The position numbers were made by a program, and so were the translations under genes. Shown here one piece after another: positions 46,020 to 55,602 of a stretch of 64,000 nucleotides of DNA. Position 1 is the stretch's first letter. Each line of letters begins with the position of its first letter. The stretch spans positions 124,001-188,000 of the forward strand of contig JASPKZ010007298.1 of the NCBI GenBank assembly GCA_030220185.1, read 5' to 3'. The stretch comes from Diploptera punctata (Eukaryota; Arthropoda; Insecta; Blattodea; Blaberidae). Below the pieces are notes generated by a model, which was not told where the DNA came from, did no database searches, and was given only the letters and a program-made list of their open reading frames with translations.

Positions 46020-46370
46020 TGTAATATAAAGATGCCCATGGAAGCACATGTATTCATAATTTAATAATCTAGTCAATAGTGCAAAAAAATAATAGGTTTG
46101 TTATCCTACCTCCGGCGACTTTACCCAGGAATGTTCCAGTTATTTGTATTATAGGAGGCTGAATGAGTCCCACGGTCAGTCTGGATACAAATGAGTGAAG
46201 AAATACATTCACCGCTCGGGAACTTATTCGAATCTTCCAGCTTACTATATCATGTGCTTTGCAGCCTCAGCTAGCTGGCTCACGTACTGATTAAATGATG
46301 ACCTTGTTTTTATGTACCTATATCAATACTAATAAAATTCATTGTTTAAAACCGTTGAGGTGGATATTCA

Positions 46371-46739
46371 TAAAATAAAATTCAAATATGTATACCTTCT
46401 TAAATCAGTGCCGTCGTCCTCAACTTGTAAAAATATAAATATGCATTCTCTTCCTGAAGGCCTTGCAGAATCCTATTCCATCATCAGCAGGTATATTTCT
46501 TCGCTACATTTGTTGAGATGTTGCCAATGATGTTGTCTTAATGTAGTGTTGACCGTAACACTACATTAAGATCAACATCATCGAGAAGATCTCAACAAAT
46601 GTAGCGAAGAAATATACATGCTGGTGATGGAATAGATATTCTGAAAGTCCTTCAGGAAGAGAATGCATACACATATTTTTATAAGTTGAGGACGACGGCA
46701 CTGACTTAAGAAGGTATACATATTTTAATTTTGTTTTAT
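46371..46739. repeat. Long hairpin MITE, about 185-bp arms with almost no loop
   Basis: The left arm runs from 'taaaataaaattcaaatatg' to 'cttaatgtagtgtt', the right arm is its complement to 'aattttgtttta', about 90 percent by eye. The hinge 'gaccgt' is near 46550. It shares the outer motif 'ccgtcgtcctcaactt' with 30404-30618. A transcript would fold into a long double strand. Confidence 0.85.
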
Positions 46740-47261
46740 ATACTTACATGTAGGGCAATCTCGGCTAATTTCGTGACACGGATAATTTCGTTACATTTTT
46801 TCTTTCTTTGTCATGAAGTTTAACTGGCAAGAAAAACAAATTATTTTTCTGTCTCGTAAATGGTAAGAAAAGTCTACTTTTTTGGTATGTTTTCATATTT
46901 GTGAAAACAGCGTTCTTTGATTGTATTTTATGTTAACTCGCAGAGGAAGTATTTTCATTCATGTTAGCAGTTGTTAGATTTAATACTTGTCTGTGTTTCA
47001 AGAACATTGTTTCAGTAGATATTCTTCGGCACTAAAAGTTAACGGATACAGTGTCGAAAATGTGATGTTTGGTTCCATGAAAAGTGTCAAGGGTTGACTG
47101 TTTATAAATGCGATTTCAAATTCATTGGATTTACGAGTAACATACAGAGCGATTAAAAATTTGTCAGAAATTTACTCTAATACTATCATGGAATTACCTG
47201 ACTTCTTCAAACCTCCCAAAAAAATAGATATATAATTTATGTCATACTCTTAATCTAATAT
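46740..47261. other. No recognised gene
   Basis: Starts with 'tagggcaatctcggctaatt', loosely like 2255-2285. Otherwise nothing. Confidence 0.35.
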
Positions 47262-48868
47262 GTAAAAAAGAGTGTTTGTTTGTTTGCTTGCTTGTACGTA
47301 CTTTATGCGCGGCCATACCGTTGATCCGTTTGTGATTTTTTTTTGCAAAATGTTCAGGGGATTCCCGGGATGAACATAGGCTGTAAGAGAGTTGAGATAC
47401 TCAACTCCTACACCCTTAAAGAATGCCCTTTGTAGTGAAAAACGTGAAAAAGTCTCTTTTTTACCCTTAAATGGCTTACGCTGCCTAAATCATAACAAAT
47501 ACACAAAATGAATGTACACAGAATTGAATATCTAAAAAAAAACTACAAAAAAGTCCGCCATTTTTGTCTTTCATTCATGCCAACGAAATCGGGATAAATA
47601 GATTTCCGGGCAAGCATGTGCTGCCATACCATCCATCCGATTGACATGGGGCTTTTTGCAAATTGTTCAGGATTTTCCCGGGAAGTTTACAGGTTATAAG
47701 AGAGTTTTAATGGTCAAGCACTTCACCCTTAAAAATCACCTTCTGTAGTGAAAAACGTGAAAAAAATAGCTTTTTGTAAGCTTAAATGGCTTACGCTGCC
47801 TAAACCACAACAAATAACTAACTAACTCACTGTAATTATCGAACCCGTAGGTTCATGGCCGCGCGGACATAAGCTCTCCATACATCTCTATTCTGAGCTA
47901 ATGTTTTCCAATCATTACCTGTATAATATATTTCCCTCAAATCATATTTAATGCTATTCTCCCACCTCATTATTGGTCTACCAACTGGGCGTTTTCCCTC
48001 TTGTTTTTCTACAAGAAGCTTCCATCCACCCCTTTCATTCCACATTCGTGCCACATTTCCTGGCCATCACAGTCTACGAGACTTTACTGTTCTTATTATA
48101 TATGGCTTCCTATAAAGATCACGTAGTTCACTGTTATGAAATGTTCTCCATTCACCTGTCTGTTCATCTCTCTTTGGTCCAAAAATTTTCCTCGTAATCT
48201 TGCTATTGCCCAATAGTACTATATCATCAACATAAACTAACAGCTTATTAATACCATTGGGTTGTAAGCCTTCTTCATCCTTTAAAGATTTGTTGGCGTA
48301 CTCTAGTATAAAATTAAATAGAACCTTGCTTCAACCCATTAACCGAAAACTGTTTTCCTACACGCACCCACCCTACTCTTTGAGCCATTTAGACACATTC
48401 GTATAAGTCTAACTTTTTAGGAATTCCGAACTCCAGCAGGATACTATATAACTTCTAAAGCATAACAAATACACAAAATTATTGTGCACAGAATTGAATA
48501 TCTCGAAAAACTCGACAGAAAAGTCCGTGACAGCGTATGTTTATTTTTTAGGGATAACTGACAATAACATTTTTTTCTTTCATTAATGCCATGAAGATTG
48601 GGATACGTAGATTCCCGGGCAAGCATAGCAGCACACGGCGGGTATTCTTTTATGGATAACTCAAAATAAAGAATTTTGTCTTTCAGCTCATTTATGCCAA
48701 GTACATCGGGATGCGTATATTCCCGGGCAACCCCCGTTAATCAGCACGTGGTATCCAAAAATAATAACGATATAAATTTATATTTATTTTTCCTCTTACA
48801 TATTCAACTAAATGCAAAAACACATGATCATTTATTTAGGTGTAACAGCGCACGCGGGTATTAGCTAG
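47262..48868 (+). mobile_element. Helitron-like element 3 with nested LINE
   Basis: 5' side 'tgtttgtttgtttgcttgct' and 'atgcgcggccataccg' (a partial repeat of the 5' end recurs at 47625). 3' end: 'gtaacagcgcacgc' hairpin relic and 'gggtattagCTAG' at 48868, followed by T. Contains the same internal blocks as elements 1 and 2. Interrupted at 47817-48460 by a LINE. Confidence 0.75.
47817..48460 (-). pseudogene. Internally deleted LINE, AGTT-tailed family, nested in Helitron 3
   Basis: Direct repeats CACAACAAATA (47806-47816) and CATAACAAATA (48461-48471) flank it. On the minus strand it encodes 'LYSILLEFGIPKKLDLYECV' and 'RVGWVRVGKQFSVNGLKQG' (reverse transcriptase fingers), then the catalytic box LLVYVDDIVLLGNSKI. 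It jumps directly to 'FGPKRDEQTGEWR' and ends in RWENSIKYDLREIYYTGND and 'WRAYVRAAMNLRVR'. About 150 residues normally between box and C-terminus are missing. 3' tail (AGTT)n. Stops at several points. Confidence 0.85.
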
Positions 48869-48969
48869 TAATAAAATAAAATATATATTCGACAACTCAG
48901 CATATGTATTTCATTAATCTGCCCTTAACGTTAATATTCCTAATACTCTAACCACAAATTTTCATAATT

Positions 48970-49365
48970 TTTTCATAGTGTTCTGTCCAAGAGCAGGTCT
49001 TTCACTGCAAACTCAGCATTCTCCACTCTTTCCATAACTCAGCTTTCCTTTTTGTATCTGCATACAAACCATTAATTTTAATATTGTCTATCATCTGATG
49101 TCTTTTTCTGCCTCTAACTTTCTTTCCGTTGACCATTCCTTCTAGAGCATCCTTCAGCAGGCCGTTTCTTCTTAGCCAGTGGCCAATCCAATTTCTTTTC
49201 CTGTTCTTTATGAGTTCCAGCATTGTTCTTCTTTCGCCCACTCTGTCTAGCACATCTTTATTTCTTACTTTGTCTGTCCATTTTATAAGTTCCATATCCA
49301 CATCTCAAAAGCTTCCAGTCGCTTTTCCTCATTCCGTCGTAATGTCCAAGTCTCTGCACTATATC
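48970..49365 (-). pseudogene. LINE reverse transcriptase C-terminus (sister of 1335-1737)
   Basis: Open 99-codon minus-strand frame: IKWTDKVRNKDVLDRVGERR, 'GHWLRRNGLLKDALEGM', KKVRGRKRHQMIDNIK and 'EWRMLSLQ'. It lacks the frameshift that splits the copy at 1335, so it is the better model of the family. 5' truncated near 49365, catalytic core absent. Confidence 0.8.
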
Positions 49366-49544
49366 ATGCTACACTCCACACAAAGCACTTAACTAGTCTC
49401 TTCCTTAATTATTTTGCTATAATAGTAAGGTATAATAGTCTAAACCCTTAGTAGCTATATAGAATTTAAGCAAATACTAATAATGAAAAAAATATGTATT
49501 TGGAAAATAATTTTACACTTTTCTCATTCTGTATAAAACATAGA

Positions 49545-49745
49545 TAGATACCACTACAGTAGGCCTTACGAGGTCCTTGTATAGTAGAATGTTAAGGTGG
49601 TGTAATCAGCCTTGCATAACGCCCACCTTATCCCCTAAACACATATATGTTAGAGGATTAGTGAACCCCCGGGCATGGTGCCACCGGATGATTTAGGGCA
49701 GTTTAAAAATCCTGGCCCCCCAACGGGAATCACAGCGATGGCAAT
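49545..49745 (-). mobile_element. SINE-B copy, minus strand, truncated
   Basis: 'gtaatcagccttgcataacg', 'gggcatggtgccaccgg' and 'gtttaaaaatcctggccccc' follow SINE-B in order. It stops before the box-B region. Confidence 0.6.
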
Positions 49746-50345
49746 CTCCCTCTCTTCATGCCCCGCTCGTCTTCTTGTCAGCACCTAGCTGTATTTACTG
49801 TAGCAAGTCCCGAGCTCTGCACAAGGTAACCATTCCTTCAACCGCTACGAACGGTACTAACACTCGCGCTCTAACGGCAGTAGTTTTTTTTTGCAATGAA
49901 ACTCGATATCTTATTGCATTAATATTATAAAGTTACTTTCTGAAAATTAGCGAAATCTGACCATTAGAAGAAGGGGTTCGCTCTGTATAAACTTCACAAA
50001 TTCGTCTTGAGAAATTCGCTTAGTTTACGTACAGAATGCAGTAGCGAATTTATTTACGGAAATCGAGAAGGAGAGAGAAGTAGGCTATTAAGAAAAAGAA
50101 AGAGTGTGAAACGAGAAGGAGAAGACTTTTATAGGAATTTTCCTTCCAGTTAAAGATAACCGTGAACAAACTTAACGAGGAAATTGTCAAAATTTGAATT
50201 CGACTCATTTTGGGAGATGGACCGATGTTATCCTTGGATCACAGTAGTAGTTATAAAGATAAGTAACTTGAGATAATAAGACTTAATTCTGGAAATGCAT
50301 GCTATTGTACATTACAGTGGGTCTTATCGTCCTAACTCCTCTAAA
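49746..50345. other. No recognised gene
   Basis: Nothing supported. Confidence 0.4.
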
Positions 50346-50830
50346 AAACGTTAAACTAAAAATATATACAACAGTCATTCTCCCAGTTATATGTAAGCGA
50401 AACGTGGACTCTTACTTTAAGGGAGGAGTAAAAATTACGAATATTTGATAATAAAGTTCTTAGGACATTTTTTGGGCCAAAGAGAGATGAACAGATAGGT
50501 GAATGGAGAAGACTTCAAACAAGTGAGCTACATGATCTGTATAGGAAACCAGTTAAATCTCGTAGACTGCGATGGGCAGGACAAGTGACACAAATGAAGA
50601 ATGAAAGAAGGACATGGAAGCTTCTTGTTGAAAAACAGAGGGAAAATGCCCAGTTGATAAGCCAAGAATGAGATGGAAGAATAACATTAACTATGATTTG
50701 AGGGAAATAGATTATACGGAGGATGGTTGGAAAACATTAGCTAAGGATAGGTAAGTATGGTGAGCTTATGTCCGCTAAGCCATGAACCTACAGGTTCAAT
50801 AGTGCCAGTGATTTAGTTAGTAATGTTTAA
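50346..50830 (+). pseudogene. LINE C-terminus, AGTT-tailed family, copy 3
   Basis: The plus strand encodes, with stops and frameshifts, 'ETWTLTLREE', 'FFGPKRDEQIGEWRRLQTSE', 'RLRWAGQVTQMKNERRTW' and 'RWKNNINYDLREIDYTEDG'. It ends near 50815 with 'agtgatttagttagta', the (AGTT)-type tail. No catalytic domain. Confidence 0.75.
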
Positions 50831-51661
50831 ACGTGGAGATACACAAACAATTTCCTTTAAGAAAATATGTTTCTCCAAAGCCAGGAATTAAATCTGGTTT
50901 CATATTTGTAATATATTGGAATACGATCGTTTATTAATCATTTTTGGATAATAGATTTTAATAGCAAAGATATATGAGAATATTTAGCGCGGAGAATTCA
51001 ATTTCTCCATACTTGCAGGTTATTGTAATGAGGCAACACATCTTCACAGATATCAGATGAAGTTAGATTTTCAACAATAGAGAGTTTCAGATTACAATGG
51101 CTTCATAGCGTAGCAGTTAGTCGGGCTTCACGAGAAGTTATGGCTTCGTTATTGACGTTTATCTTTGTCAGCATTTGGCGTTTAATTAATAAATTCAACT
51201 CCAACTGCAATACGAGCAACTTAGAGTTTATTATGTTCTACAAGACACAGACGTCTAATGCAATTTCAATATCACATTGTCTTATTTGTGAATTTCCTTG
51301 TTCTAATATTACGTTATACTGCACATAAAGTTAAATTGCTTTGAAAGATTTATGAAATGTTCCCGTTTCCATCATTTTACTGGCCATTCAATTAACCAGT
51401 TTCAAAATGTCTTACATTTAGATGCATTTAAGTGGCTTATTTATTTTAAAACTAGTGCTTGAGGTAGAATGAAAAAAGTAATCGGGCTGGCTGAAGCCTT
51501 GCAGCATGTACAGTGTAGCTAGAATTAATAGACTCTAAATACTAAAATATAATTATACGATTAATAGTGATAACTGGAAGGCGCACAAACCTCCACATGA
51601 GTCTATTACTAACATAGGAACCCCAAACGAATGGTACCTACCCCCCTAAGGTATAATGAAG
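50831..51661. other. No recognised gene
   Basis: Short frames only, no repeats that I recognise. Confidence 0.4.
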
Positions 51662-51674
51662 ACATGTGTATTTG

Positions 51675-52040
51675 AGTCCACCGCTGTGGTCTCGGGGTAG
51701 CGTGCTGCCTTGTCACGCAGCGGGCCCGGTTTCGGTCCCCGGTCGGGACAGTTTTTCTGGGTGAGGTTTTTATCGGGGTTTTCCTTACCTGTAAGACAAA
51801 TGTCAGGAAAACTTTAAGGCCCAAACGGTCCCCGAAATTATATTCATCTTAGGTTAAGCTTAGGATTAGGGACTCTCCTGGCGCACCATTATCATCATCA
51901 TCATCACCCATCATATCATCGGGGCAACGTAACCCCTCCTACCAGGCGCCCCAACCTCAGAAGTGGGTTACAAGTACGCCATGCAGGAGAGAAACTAGGA
52001 ATGTCGAAAAGACAAACCTGGGGATTTGAAAAAAAAAAAA
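51675..52040 (+). mobile_element. Full-length SINE-A with 13-bp target duplications and A tail
   Basis: ACATGTGTATTTG at 51662-51674 and again at 52041-52053 flanks a 366-bp element ending in twelve A's. The head has box-A-like 'tggtctcggggtagcg' (51687-51702) and degenerate box B GGTTTCGGTCC (51728-51738). Then come 'gtgaggtttttatcgggg', 'aaggcccaaacggtccccga', an ATC-rich middle and 'aacctcagaagtgggttaca'. This copy defines the family boundaries used for the other SINE-A calls. No protein; the 71-codon frame is incidental. Confidence 0.9.
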
Positions 52041-52053
52041 ACATGTGTATTTG

Positions 52054-52659
52054 GAGTGTGGAAGGGGACTTTATGGGAGGAGTCATCGCCCTTAATAGGC
52101 AAGGACACGTGACAAAACGCTCTTGCATACACTCACACTTATACGTTCTACAAGAAACAAGTCCTACAGCAACCGTTCGCGACCTTTAGTAAATTTTTAA
52201 ATCTTAAGTATTTTAAAATCCAAGATAATTAATAACTCAAAATTTTAAGTGATATTAAATACACGTGGACTTAAATAAACGCATCAACTCCACTCCGAAT
52301 ATTAGTGAGATATAAAAGATTGTAATTCTATGTACATTATTAGTGCAAAATTATTCAATTAACTGGAGTAATAAGTTTAAATTTATTTATAATTACATAA
52401 ATAATATAAACATCCCTGAGTTATCATATTCTACCCTGAGCGAACCGGCACAACAGGGAGTCCGGGACCAACACTACAAATAACAAACTGTTATGCAACA
52501 AAAAGTAACAAATCTATTGCAATGCAATTTATTGCAAAACATAGATAAACTCAACAAGTGTGCATGGTAATCAGTAAATTTTCACATGTGCAATAGAGTG
52601 TACAAAAATCGAAGTATTTTATTATTAACGCATACACTCTTAATTTATTTTTATAATGT
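52054..52659. other. No recognised gene
   Basis: Nothing supported. Confidence 0.4.
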
Positions 52660-52922
52660 TAAAACAATATTTCATCATCATCATCATCATCGTCATGATC
52701 CACGGATTAAGCCTGTTGGCTCGTTCCGGTTTCATGAAAGCTAGAATTGTTAAAATTGTTCAGACCATCTTCTGTGTGAGCGTCCAACATTTCTCCTTCC
52801 GTGTGGTTTATTATTTAGCAATAATTTTGGAATTTTTTCTCCTGGCATTCTATCAACATGTTCTTTCCAGGCGTTCCTATATTTTATTATTCGATCTGTA
52901 AGTTTTAAAATATTTAGTTTTC
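52660..52922 (-). pseudogene. LINE C-terminal end with (GAT)n tail
   Basis: The minus strand encodes 'NAWKEHVDRMPGEKIPKLL' and 'KPHGRRNVGRSHRRWSEQF', the last about 50 residues of an RTE-like LINE protein, followed by a GAT-repeat tail (52675-52695 region). Adjacent to a second LINE fragment on the same strand. Confidence 0.7.
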
Positions 52923-53498
52923 TTCTTCTTCTACAAGGTTTAGGCTATGCAGCCTGTTCCGGCGAAGTTAAAAGTGGAGTCCTTCTTCTACGTTTCTCTG
53001 GGATTATACAGGAAGGTTCTTTTTTGGTATTCTTTCGTTGTTCATTCTCATTAAGTGTTCTGTCCATTTCTTATTACTTTCGCTTATTTTATCTTCAATT
53101 TTATATATATTTAATTCTTCTCGTATAGTTTCATTCCTTATTCTATCCGCTCTTGTGCATCCTTTCACATTACGTAAAAATAGCATTTCCGCAGTCTGTA
53201 TCCTGCTTTTATCCCTTGATTTCATTATCCAATTTTCACTTCCATACAACAAAGGAACAGCCATTGTTTTATATAATTTAATCTTCGTATCTTTCCTTGT
53301 TTTTCGACCTAAGGTTCTTTTTATGGTTCCACAAATAGCCTGAAATTTATTTACTTTATTTTCTATATCTTTATTTTCTCTATAAGTTATATCACATCCT
53401 AAATACTGGAAATGTGATATTTGTTCTATTATTTTGTTATCCAGTACAATTTTTATCTAATTCCATATTTACCAATAAATGTCATTACTTTTGACTTA
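52923..53498 (-). pseudogene. LINE reverse transcriptase C-terminus, GAA-tailed family
   Basis: The minus strand encodes, after the catalytic box, 'FQYLGCDITYRENKDIEN' (about 53410-53360), 'VPLLYGSENWIMKSRDKS', 'RNVKGCTRADRIRNETI' and 'NKKWTEHLMRMNNERIPKK'. The GAA-type tail is at 52923-52935. The join to Helitron-like sequence is near 53500. Confidence 0.75.
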
Positions 53499-53499
53499 G

Positions 53500-53795
53500 A
53501 TAAACATATGCTCTCGCGGACTTTTTTGTAGAGTTTTCTGAGGTAGTCAATTTTGTGTATTTGTTATGGTTTAGGCAACGTAAGCCATTTAAGGGTAAAA
53601 AATTGATTTTTTCATGTTTTTCACTACAAAGGGTGTTTTAAGGTTGTTTTTTAATGATGTAGGTGTTGAGTATCTCAACTCTCTTATAGCCTATCATCCC
53701 GGGAATCTCCTGAACATTTTGCAAAAAAATTCCATCACAATCGGACCAACGGTATGGCCGCGCATAAAGTACGAACAAACAAACAGTCATTTTTA
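53500..53795 (-). mobile_element. Helitron-like element 4, 5' end only
   Basis: On the minus strand the 5' block 'gtttgtttgttcgtac', 'tttatgcgcggccatacc' and 'gggattcccgg'-type text leads into the body shared with elements 1-3 ('cttacgttgcctaaacc'), ending where the LINE fragment starts. 3' end missing. Confidence 0.65.
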
Positions 53796-54609
53796 TATAT
53801 TAAATTAAAATTTTTGCTCTTAAGGTATCATGTCCTTTAAATGCTAAAATATATAAATATTGTGAGTTTATCTACGAATATGTTTGACAACAAACGACAT
53901 TGCGACCACTTTATAATTATTTGTTTCATTTGTAACGATTTCGTATTGCTAGTATTGGTCCCGGACACGGGACATAAGCGGTGAAAAGTAGTTGGTAAAA
54001 TAATGTTGATAGTATATCAGGGTTTTAGTAGGGTGGGAGAGCAGCATCCCCCTTATATATATGGGGTGAATTTTTAAAAACTGTATCCTTATAATTTACT
54101 ATAACAATAGGACCTATTGTTGGAAGTATATGTACACATATATTCTTTCTCGGCTGCAGAAAGGCTGCTGTCTTTCACAGGGAGGAGACTATTTAATTCC
54201 TTCCATTCAAGGCTTGAAGGAACCGACCTGGACAAAAGCTTAGCGTCCAATCTCTCACTTTCTCGTAGTGCAGCTGTTAGTAATCATGCTTATACATGGT
54301 GAACGAAAGGTAAGAGCTACTCACCATAAGCACTGGTCAGCTTGGTGAGTTTTTGACCCAATTGGTATTTCTTCTTTTTCATGTACTAATTCTCTCTTTC
54401 AACTTTCCTATCCAGTCTTCCTTAACTGGCCTCTTGTTTTCTTCGACCCTGATGGTATTAGAGTGTTCGAGGCCTAGAAGTTCACTTCTCTTCCTTTCCT
54501 ATTATCAGATCTTACAATCTCGTGTTCACTCCTCTTGATGGGGTAAGAAAGGGTTATTGACATATTAGGTAAACAAGAAACTAAGAAATGCCCACATGAG
54601 CTGCATGTA
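53796..54609. other. No recognised gene
   Basis: Short chance frames only. Confidence 0.4.
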
Positions 54610-55431
54610 CGAGGGCGGATCGGAAAGTAACGGACAATAATTTTTTTCTGCCTTGGTATTGCAGCTAGAATGTTGAAATTTCACAGAGATATAGTTTGAA
54701 GTTTTCACTACAGATGGTATTTTTTTCTCAGGTGCACCTCTTGCGAGAGAAGCTTGAACTATGCAACAAAGATGGCGCGCATGCTACAGTCGTCCACAGG
54801 GCGGATCGGAAAGTAACGCACAATAATTTTTTTTTTAAAAGTTTAATAGTAAAAAAAAGAAAAAAATCACAAATGAACTTACATCTTTTACCTACTTTTC
54901 GACATAGTCACCAACTTTCTCAACACATTTTTCCTATCGTGTTACCAGTTCCAATATGCCCTGTTCATAGAAGTCCGTTTGGTTGGAGTGTAGCCATCTG
55001 CGCACTGCTGATTTCACTTCCACATCTGTCTCAAAGCATTTGCCGGCCAGGAATCACTAAGGCGAATCACGTGGCGAATCACTAAGGTTCACGCGTCCCT
55101 CTTGGAAGAATGTGAACCACCTGGAGACATTGCTACGGTCCATACAATCATCCCCATACACGCCACGTATGTCCCTGTGAATTTCACTGGGTTTATGCCC
55201 TTTGGCCCACAAAAATCGAACAACTCTTCTCTGTTCCTCACAGGTGGACGACTGTAGCATGCGCGCCATCTTTGTTGCATAGTTCAAGCTTCTCTCGCAA
55301 GAGGTGCACCTGAGAAAAAAATACCATCTGTAGTGAAAACTTCAAACTATATCGCTGTGAAATTTCAACATTCTAGCTGCAATACCAAGGCAGAAAAAAA
55401 AAATTGTGCGTTACTTTCCGATCCGCCCTCG
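54610..55431 (-). mobile_element. Composite mariner element with 188-bp inverted ends
   Basis: TA at 54608-54609 and 55432-55433 bounds the whole. The outer arms (54610-54797 and 55244-55431) are inverse copies of a mariner 5' end, starting CGAGGGCGGATCGGAAAGTA. A third terminus-like copy, GGGCGGATCGGAAAGTAACG, lies inside at 54799 and is the original 3' terminus. Between is a transposase gene with its middle deleted. Confidence 0.85.
54860..55287 (-). pseudogene. Mariner transposase, N- and C-terminal ends joined
   Basis: The minus strand starts at 55287 (or the internal Met at 55269, which fits the family better) with 'MARMLQSSTCEEQRRVVRF', 'HKPSEIHRDIRGVYGDD' and 'MDRSNVSRWFTFFQEGRV', the SETMAR/Mos1-like helix-turn-helix. 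Near 55075 a short tandem 'gaatcactaaggcgaatcac' marks a deletion. It resumes with 'VKSAVRRWLHSNQTDFYEQG' and 'VEKVGDYVEK', the mariner C-terminus. The D-D-D catalytic core is absent. Confidence 0.85.
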
Positions 55432-55602
55432 TACATCAATACACCCCTATTGCAACTTATATAACACCGTTCTGCATTTTAAAACTTATTTTTGTTTTTA
55501 TTTTAATCTGACAGGTGATTATAAACGGATTTTTTGTGCTGAATTCGAAAATGGTCTCCACTTTCTCCCATCGCGTCAGATTTTCAAAATATTCATTAAT
55601 AA

